Notes under the pieces: model-generated
What the model was told of the DNA's origin: nothing
The model's input: the letters and a program-made list of their open reading frames with translations, nothing else
The model's database searches: none
In this document: positions 56,584-64,000 of the stretch, one piece after another
Layout: every line of letters begins with the position of its first letter
Numbering within the stretch: position 1 is the first letter of the stretch
Made by a program: the position numbers and the translations under genes
Source of the DNA: Hetaerina americana
Lineage: Eukaryota > Arthropoda > Insecta > Odonata > Calopterygidae
DNA length: 64,000 nt
Direction of reading: 5' to 3'
NCBI GenBank assembly: GCA_022747635.1
Contig: JAKTNV010000006.1
Location: forward strand, 71,773,590 to 71,837,589

Positions 56584-57451
56584 GATGTCAAATCCGAGGA
56601 GTCACAATAACAGACCCAATATATCAATAAACTAATAAACAGAATATAGACTCCCACTCTGCCTTCCGAAATCTTACACATTCACTACCGAAGCTTAACC
56701 TAATCGTCGTACATATTTACTGACTCACTGGTTACCACATCATTATAACGACAATAACAGATATCGCAAACACCTGAAGTGCGTTCAATGGGAATTTCAT
56801 CCTAGAGGTGGCGAAATATGCCATGAGCGCACCGGAAAATATAGCAAGGAAACTTTCAAGTAGATGTTAATTCGGTCATTCCACTCTCACCGACACTTCA
56901 GCAGTAGTGGTGAGAAACTCGAACGAGCCGATCTGTCAAAGTTTGCTCTTTGATGAAATACAGAACTACATAAAATTTACGATGATTAATGAAATATTCT
57001 CCTCTTTTTTTAACCATAATTATTCTTCTAACAAGTATAATGAACAACTTAGTTTATAATATTTATATCACGTCTATTGTAGGTTTCAAATCGTACCGCA
57101 ATGGCGCTACAAGAAAACCAAAACGAACGTATCGTGGTTGACTACCTTCTTGAATTAATAAATATATTTTATTAGAGGAATTTTCAGCGATTCGTGTGAT
57201 GTGATATTAAAACGGATGTTTATGTAATAAGAATTCGCTGGTGATTAGTCATTCCGTTGTGCGTGTCATTTTTTGAAGTATCTATACTCTAATCTTTTAC
57301 TGTAACGTCTGTCAGTGTCATCTTAGGCGAATATCCTTGGGATGCCGGTGAATAGGATTTGAAGTATTGAGTGGTATTTTGTGAAAAATACTTCGATAAA
57401 CGCAGAAACTTGTTCAATTGTAATATCTCTGTCATATTAGGCTTCATTAAA
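56584..57451. promoter_or_regulatory. Presumed bidirectional promoter between DCP2 and the DRAM2-like gene
   Basis: These 868 bp separate the two divergent start codons and must contain both 5' UTRs and at least one promoter, unless undetected non-coding first exons exist. CpG is frequent here (22 CG in 56521-57120, counted by eye) while both gene bodies are CpG-poor. I see no convincing TATA box. Transcription starts are not determinable from the sequence alone. Confidence 0.6.
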
Positions 57452-57522
57452 ATGAGCTTCGAGAGACTGCATTATCTACCTATTGCTATTTTTATTCTAT
57501 TCCCTACGACTTTTCTTGGCAG
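57452..57522 (+). CDS. DRAM2: DRAM2-like exon 1 (start codon, first membrane segment)
   Basis: Encodes MSFERLHYLPIAIFILFPTT then FLG, and ends AG|GTATGTG. The short charged start leading into a hydrophobic segment is typical of the family. I see no closer upstream in-frame ATG. Confidence 0.88.
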
Positions 57523-60500
57523 GTATGTGTATTGTTGTGACTATTGATATATTAGGCAATGCCAAAGATTTTATTTAGGGTTTTTATATTCTTTCCAAAG
57601 TTATGTATATTTTGGTTGAATGCCTTCCGTGTTCTTTTCGTGATTTTATTCTAATCACACATCAATTGTATGTTATTTATAGTAAATTGAAAGGCTTTTA
57701 ATAATTTTATTTCAGTTACATTGCCGCTGTTTTACTGGGCCATGTTCAGCCTAATTTTCCGTATATTAGTGACACAGCGGCGTATTCTCCAGAGAGTTGT
57801 GTATTTGGGCAGTTAATCAACTTGGGTACACTTGTTTGTGAGTAAAGCTCTTTACTATGCCAGTGTATATTATCAGCACCGAAGGCATTTAAAAGTTGAC
57901 ATATCAGAGTAAAAAACTAGAAGTTTGCACTTACGGTGATATTTGTTGCCCAACCAGTAATCTTATTAAATTACAATCTATTAATGATAAAAAATATGTT
58001 TTAACAGTGTAGATATAGTACTGACAAAATTCAGAAGGTATTCTTTTCTGGAAAAAAGTAGCTTTCAATGAGTAGAAATATATAATGCCACCGCACCGAT
58101 AGATTTTCTTGGGATAAATAATTATGCAATCTAATATGCATTTTTTGTACACTTAAGAGTGATGTCCAACCGATGTTGAAGGATATACATTCACATTTTA
58201 GTGCTTCAATGTTTCCATATCATACTCAGTGCCTTACTCTTTAACCATGAGAGACACTTTATTTTTACCTATTTAAGAAAAATTGTAAAAATAATGATAT
58301 GAAACTTATTTTCAATGAGTCTAAATATATTCATTTAAACTGACTTTAATGAACAAATAGGGATGGGTGGCCCGTTAGTAAAACACTAGGTTTCTGACTG
58401 GAAGGTCTGGGTTCGATTTTGGATGATATTTGTGAGCACCCTCTGTTGTGTCATGTTGTTAGAACTGGATTTTCATGGCAAACCACAAGTAGTTAAGGGA
58501 AAAGTATTGTTTCTCCCACCTACTCATGCATGTGTGAATTTCAATCGCCAGTGAGCTTCGCCTTCACCTATAAAATTATCCTATGAGGTGACCTCTATGT
58601 TTGGTTATAATATAACTTTCATTCTTCGTACAGCCAGAAAATTCATCTCCAGGCCAGACTTAACAAAGGGTATGTCTGGCCTAGAAGTTAATTTTCTAGA
58701 TAATACATGCGTAATAGTGCATGCATCGAATTCGGATTTTATTTGTGGATCTCCTGTTTTGTTCGCCAGCAGAGGGGGTTCTGTTTTCAGTTCTCCAATG
58801 TTTGTACATTTAAGAACTTGGAATTTTACATGTTCCAAGATACAAGTACATCAGTACTCACAAAAAGTGAATTAGTCTGGGGACCAACTTATCCCCTCTT
58901 TCCTCCAGTTTGTACATGTTGATGCCCTAAAACAAAACGGTGTGTGTTTCATTTCATCTTCTCCTATATAATAAAGAGGAATATGAAATATATTAGTAAG
59001 AGGGAGAAAGTTTATCAGTAAAACCTAACATCAAACTAGTTCTTAACTTTGCTTACTCTGTAAGGGAGTGGCTTGAGAATATTTAGCTATGCGCCAATTG
59101 TCCATTCCTACAGAATGGAGTCATAGTTCATGAATCTTAATAGCATACCAAGGTAATGTAGCTTCCTGAATTTTAATCTCAAAATTACATTTTGTGTAAT
59201 AAGGGAACCATTACGAAATAATGGCTGGTATTATTCTATTTGCATCTTAGTGGGGGTGAAACAGTCTATTGCTGACAATTATTTCAATGTGTTCTATTTG
59301 TGCTCATTTTTCTGTTTCTAAATCCAAATGCTTATTTTTTTACAAATTCTGTATTCATATCTTCTGCTTATAAAGTTTCCAAGGGATAATTACATTTATA
59401 GAGTGTTCTGTTAAAGATAATAGAATAATAAAGTTCACTGAGTCATAGCAACCACACTAAAAACGTGATACTATTATCACTAGAGAAAGTGATTGCAAAT
59501 ATTTATAATTTTTTTGTTTCATTTTTGTGGCACAGCTGTCAAAATGTGTTAAAATTTCAAAAAATCATTGCACTAAAAACTGGTAATTTCAGTATTTATT
59601 TACAGCTGACAGATGGATGTTACATTCTTAACACTAGTTAATTCAAACAATTCTTTCATTCTGCGCTTCAAGGTATATTTTGGGAATTTGAGAAGTGGCT
59701 GATTATCACATATATGTATTGTGAAGTATATTTGTAAGTTTTATTGGTTTTTCAGCCCCTAAATAAATCCCCAAACAAATGTTCATTGGAAAGGTTTGAT
59801 AGTGTGTTATGTTTTATGTCTATTTTGTGTTAAAATTAACATTTTAATGCTCCCATTCAGCACCCATTTGGAAATGTTGAGGGTAAATTTTAGGTATGAA
59901 AAATATATTTCTTTCAGATCAAAATAGTACATTTAATGGCTTTAAGGTTAAAGAATTTTTAATTACTTGATTAAATTCCATATGATCCAATCATATGAAT
60001 TACCAAGTTGAGACCCATTTCTTAAGCTTTAAAATAAAACGTTTACCAGTTATTTAAATCAGCAAGGGCCAAAATGGAAAGCAATGTAATTTTATTTTCA
60101 CTTTTTTTTGATAAATTTTACACTTTTTGGTTAACTCTAGCTCAATGATAATGCATGGAAAAAATATCGAGAGTCATCCCTGGAAGGTTACAAAATAGTG
60201 CCAAAAATGCCAAAAAAAATATCAATATGGATTTAGAAACGGAAGACGTGATGGTATTGCAGTTATGAAAACATTAGTAAGAAGTAACTTTTAATGTAGT
60301 CATGAAGTCTTTATGTGTTAAGTGAATTTTAAGCAGGTATTTGAATGTGTAGAGTAGGAAAAATTAATGGAGGTATTGCAGACTATGGGAGTAGGCTGGA
60401 GTTATTGCATTCTAATTTCATTTTCCTGGTCTCCACTTTCTCCATAAGCTTCTAGGATTGCTCTATGAAATATTTTTGTCCAAATAAGTTTTTTCTTTAG

Positions 60501-63500
60501 CAAATTGTCATATTATTTCCCATAGACTAAAGGAAAATATGATGTGCTTATTCACATCTGTCATTCTTGCCTCCATTGATACTGGCTCTCATTTGCCCTG
60601 TAAGCTAGCTAACTGTTTCCTGGAGAAGGACAGGACCAATAACTTGTGCCTGTTTTGATTTTCAAAGATTTATTTCACATTTGTTAAGTACAGAAGTAAG
60701 ATTTGGTTAATAAGATTCATATTTTGTAGCAGCATTTGTATCTTTGACAATTAAAGATTATAATGATTACAGAATCAAGATAACCCTCACAAATGGAAAC
60801 AGAACAGCAATGAAAATTTCCATTCCTGGTGATTGGTTCTCTGTCAGAATTTTAAAATCAAAATATAATTACTGAATAGCTCTTTTTGCTAGATTATTAT
60901 TTACCACTGTATCCTCCAATAAATAACGTTGACTTTGTGAACAATTTTAAATTTACTCTAGTTCTTGTATTAGTACTTATTGAAATATAACCTTGATAAG
61001 ATGGAAGGGCTTGTTCGTTCCATTGACCCCTAGGGTTGTGGTGGCTGGAGCAATGATAATTTCTCCTGGTAAGGTTTCCCATGCCAGATAGATTGAAGGG
61101 TTGGAGCCAGGTGAAAGGTAGTCCACATTCTTTCCTCAGTGAAATGGCTGAAAAAGTATCTGATCTCAGTGGGGTGGCCACTGAGTGCCAATTTAAAAAC
61201 ATGTTTGAGGAATGCATTAAGAAACCTTATCTATTAATTCTCCCATGAAGAAGGATAAGTCTACAGTAGATCTGAGTATCCTTGTAAGTATGTGAGTACT
61301 ACAGAAGAATAAGTATAACATCGCCCAGGTTAAAATGCTGCTTAGGATACTAGATACTATAATAAGAGGATGGATATGAGAGAAAATTATTCCTGGGGAT
61401 TGATCAGTTTGGCTTCTGGAAGGGAAGAGACATATGTGATGCCATCGAAATAAAGAGACACATAGATTACAATCAAGATGCACTTGTTTGGTTTGTGGTT
61501 TACGAGAATTCATTTAATGGAGTAAATTGGTTGAGTTTATAAATACATCACAGAAATAGGAATAGATTGGAGGGACAGGAGATTTATCAGTAACCTGTAC
61601 ATGTCTCAGATTGCTGAGGTGTGAGTGGGGTACGGAGAGTCTGAACGGGTAATGTTGGGAAGAGAAGTAAGGCTGGGTTGTCCATTATCACCAGTTCTGT
61701 TCAACGTATATGTGGAGGAAATGATTAAAGAGGCATTGGAAGAACTGGAGATAGGAGTAAAAGTTGGTAAGGAATTCATGAAATCAGTTAGGTTATCAGG
61801 AGATCAAGCTGTAGTCAGTCAGTTAGCCAAGGGGTTGCAAGCATTGCTGAGCACATTAGGTCTATGTGGTAGCTAAGGGGTGAGAATTGATAGAAAAAAA
61901 CAGATTATTCTTTTTTTGAGAGAAAGCAGAGCTAAGTTAAATGTCAAAATAGGAGTTCATAAACTAATGTAGGTGGAAGAGTTTACCTACCCTGGAAGGG
62001 TTGTAGAACAACATGCTCCAAGTAGTAGAGGCATTAGGAGAAGAGGTGCCTTAGGCAAAGAAGCTTCCACAAGGTATGGATTTTGAGTAAGAATGTTAAG
62101 ATTAGGCTCGTCAAAACTTATGAAGTGTGGCTTTGTACAGCGCAGGAACATGGCCATTGAAACAAAATGATTGGAGACTTCTGAAATGTGGGCGTGGAGA
62201 AGTTAAAGTGGACCGAAAAAAAAACAAACAAGGAAGTGCTAGGAATGGTAGGGGATGAGAGAGTACAATGTGTCAAGTGATTGTTAGGAGAAATCGAAAA
62301 GAGGTGTGGCGGATGATGCTGAAAACTGTGATAGAGGGGATATTATAGGTAAAGAAGGGGTATGGAATGATAGCCCTGTTGGGTAGAATGGAGGAAGGAA
62401 GAAAAGGAAGTGTGTGGAATTAAAGAAGAATTCATTGTAGTTTAGGTTGTTTTGTTAGGAGAGTCTCATAAATATAAGTGTAAGTATAATTGTTAAGCCT
62501 GTGTCCATCTAAAACTTACTTCAATGGTACAACTCTTATCATATAGGTCTACTACAACATCATATTTAATTATTTTAATGCTGGATTTCATGCTTGTAAT
62601 TAATCATTGTCAACTTCAAGGAAATATTAAGATTTCTTATTTTTATATTATTTTATTTGATGCACTATTTCTTGCATGCTTTCCTAAAAATGGTAAGCAA
62701 TTAGATTTCATTAAAGATTTTGGAAAAACCATAAATTTTTGTGATTTAAAGTCTCCGCCCTATTACTTTGGAGAAATTTTCATTATGATTGCATGAGGAA
62801 TATAGTATTTGGTGTTAATATAAAATTTATTCTTTAGTATTAAGAGAGAAATATTATTATAGCTTACCTGAGTCAATTTGTTTCACCATGTTGCTTGTCT
62901 TCATAAGTTATATGCAATTCATCATAACTGCCTATTGTGCATAGGTATTTAAATGTTATCATTTTTTTATTTCCTTTCATATTTATACTATTTAAAATTA
63001 TTCTGTTATTTGTGATATAATTTGCATAGTTCATTTCCCATTTAATGTAATGTTTGTGTAGCTTAATGAAATGGAGTTCTTCACCAATAGTTTAATATGC
63101 TATTAAATTTCCAGTGGCTGCTTGTATTTATATTCGTTATCGAGAAATAGAAGCATTTCCAAGTATGGAAGCTGACAATTATCAGCCATCAACACCTGCA
63201 CCGCTGTCAGTTCGATTCAACAAGTGGTCCCTATACTTGGGTCTCCTTGCATGCTTTGGATTGAGTCTTGTGGCTAATTTCCAAGAAACAAATGTACTTG
63301 TTGTTCATCTGACTGGAGCATTTTTATGTTTTGGAGTTGGTACTTTGTACTTTTGGATCCAGGTATGATTTTTCCCATTTAACCTGAAAAGTCATGATTA
63401 AATCTTTTATTATGAGGGAATTATATTAACAATGGAAGTGGATAAAACTGCATTGGTATACCACATTTGATTGCTTTGTCTTACAGGCTTTTGCTTCATA

Positions 63501-63625
63501 TCATTTACACCCAATTGTAAATGGATTGTGGGTAGCCCATCTTCGAATGGTATTATCTGTGATATCCACTATTTTCTTCCTAATACTCACAGTTACTGGT
63601 GTTGCATCACATTTGTTGTTTCATG
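57452..63625 (+). CDS. DRAM2: DRAM2-like membrane protein (DRAM/TMEM150/Sfk1 family), 5' part, continues past the right edge
   Basis: Family members are multi-pass membrane proteins; vertebrate DRAM1 and DRAM2 sit on lysosomal or autophagosomal membranes and promote autophagy. Exons: 57452-57522, 57718-57839, 63115-63362, 63487-63625, joining in frame to 193 codons plus 1 nt. Every boundary has AG and GT. Residues 40-59, PYISDTAAYSPESCVFGQLI, match human DRAM2 ([20 protein letters not shown]), and so do IYIRYRE (69-75) and GLSLVANFQ (113-121). Hydrophobic stretches at about 9-31, 53-71, 102-118, 126-146 and 168-190 fit the family's membrane segments; the last segment and cytoplasmic tail would lie beyond 64000. 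DRAM2 fits better than DRAM1, but an arthropod single-copy DRAM ortholog is equally possible. The gene is divergent from DCP2. Intron 2 (5.3 kb) holds several transposon relics. Confidence 0.92.
57718..57839 (+). CDS. DRAM2: DRAM2-like exon 2
   Basis: The acceptor is ATTTCAG and the donor T|GTGAGT. It completes membrane segment 1 (SYIAAVLLGH) and carries the family-diagnostic luminal loop PYISDT...PESCVFG. Confidence 0.95.
58363..58575 (+). mobile_element. tRNA-derived SINE, unassigned family (DRAM2-like intron 2)
   Basis: GGGATGGGTGGCCCGTTAGT and the box B-like TCTGGGTTCGATTTTGG form a degenerate tRNA head. The following roughly 150 bp have no coding content. The tail is unclear and I could not find a target duplication. 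Confidence 0.55.
58636..58697. repeat. Imperfect 24-bp inverted repeat
   Basis: 58636-58659 and 58674-58697 pair at 20 of 24 positions (AGAAAATT...AGGCCAGAC) around a 14-nt loop. It lies in DRAM2-like intron 2. Confidence 0.75.
60170..60415 (+). mobile_element. LINE reverse-transcriptase fragment (DRAM2-like intron 2)
   Basis: The plus strand encodes QYGFRNGRRDGIAVMKTLVR followed by FKQVFECVE and EKLMEVLQTMGVGWS, the QFGFR...DF.KAFD.V.W region of a reverse transcriptase. The same domain segment recurs near 61400-61530, so this is a separate copy and not the 5' part of that one. Confidence 0.7.
60985..61185 (+). repeat. Dispersed ~300-bp repeat, copy 3
   Basis: ACCTTGATAAGATGGAAGGG, GGAGCAATGATAATTTCTCC, TTTCCCATGCCAGATAGATT and GGTAGTCCAC correspond to the proximal part of copies 1 and 2. 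The distal AGGCAACGG part is missing. It lies between two LINE fragments. Confidence 0.72.
61300..62520 (+). mobile_element. LINE reverse-transcriptase relic with 3' end (DRAM2-like intron 2)
   Basis: The plus strand carries IDQFGFWKGRDICDAIEI, WFVVYENSFNGVNW, then frame 61625-61876 with GCPLSPVLFNVYVEEMIKEA, LEELEIGVKVGKEF and [19 protein letters not shown], where FADD has decayed to LSGD. Degraded thumb sequence follows, and then a 3' end (GTTGTTTTGTTAGGAGAG, GTGTCCATCTAAAACTTAC) shared in reverse with 38575-38640. Not functional. Confidence 0.87.
63115..63362 (+). CDS. DRAM2: DRAM2-like exon 3
   Basis: The acceptor is TTTCCAG and the donor CAG|GTATGA. It encodes the end of segment 2 (IYIRYRE), a cytoplasmic loop, segment 3 (GLLACFGLSLVANFQ) and segment 4 (HLTGAFLCFGVGTLYFWIQ). 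Confidence 0.95.
63487..63625 (+). CDS. DRAM2: DRAM2-like exon 4
   Basis: The acceptor is CTTACAG and the donor G|GTAAGC. It encodes AFASYHLHPIVNGLW followed by a strong hydrophobic segment (VLSVISTIFFLILTVTGVAS). It ends in phase 1, so at least one more coding exon lies right of the window. Confidence 0.92.
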
Positions 63626-64000
63626 GTAAGCATGATTATTCTAGCGTAGAAGTTTTAATTTGAATTTCAGATGGAGATGAAATGAATGGGCATCTGAATA
63701 ATTTGAGCAGCTCATTAAAGGGTGATGTTTTCATCTGCCTCTTTTGCCAGCCACAATATTGGAGAAAGTCATGATGATCACAATTTGTACAATTAACCTA
63801 AAATTTATGAATGCCAGCAAATCCCAAAGAAAAACAATGGAATTGGAAGAATTATGTAAAATCTGTGCTGAGTAACATTTACAAAAGTTACTTTTGTAAA
63901 CCACAATTTGCATTGAATTGTTTTGATATTGCATCCATAAATGCCATAGACAATGTTTTATTTGGTGCTCAAAACATTGAAATATATACATACTGATATA

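Noticed and set aside
60200..62520. One long LINE across the whole interval
   Set aside because: The same reverse transcriptase segment (GF...AFD/SFN..W) appears twice, near 60.2-60.4 and 61.4-61.5 kb, so there must be two copies.

Overview
The window is animal nuclear DNA, most likely from an arthropod and probably an insect; I cannot name the species. The evidence is split genes with GT-AG introns, tRNA-derived SINEs, many decayed non-LTR retrotransposons and mariner elements, and no operons or dense reading frames.

Only two genes are secure. DCP2, the catalytic subunit of the mRNA decapping enzyme, lies on the minus strand from 56583 down to 37070. Its seven exons stay in phase and give 374 residues with a complete Nudix motif. 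A DRAM2-like (DRAM/TMEM150/Sfk1 family) membrane protein gene starts head-to-head with it on the plus strand at 57452. Its first four exons, 193 codons, are present and the gene runs off the right edge. The start codons are 868 bp apart, so the two genes probably share a bidirectional promoter region. They act in different processes (5'-3' mRNA decay; autophagy and lysosomal membranes), and only their promoter space links them.

Layout: 1 to about 27.5 kb is gene-poor. It holds LINE fragments, two tRNA-type SINEs, an AT microsatellite and a mariner deletion derivative with perfect terminal repeats (18.2-19.0 kb). At about 27.5 kb there is a CpG-rich patch with a possible first exon on the minus strand. 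From about 28 kb to the DCP2 promoter CpG becomes scarce, as expected for germline-methylated gene bodies. This block starts some 9 kb beyond the DCP2 stop codon, so an unseen transcript or a very long DCP2 3' end may be present. Within it, 29915-30870 is a near-perfect foldback with two 449-bp arms, a 23-nt loop and a 13-bp flanking duplication. It is the most unusual object here.

The DCP2 introns have collected LINE reverse transcriptase relics, a LINE with ORF1 and endonuclease remains, two internally deleted mariners, SINEs, two SINE inverted dimers and members of a roughly 300-bp dispersed repeat. The second DRAM2 intron holds another SINE, another copy of that repeat and two LINE relics. 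I see no rRNA, genuine tRNA, CRISPR or prokaryotic feature.
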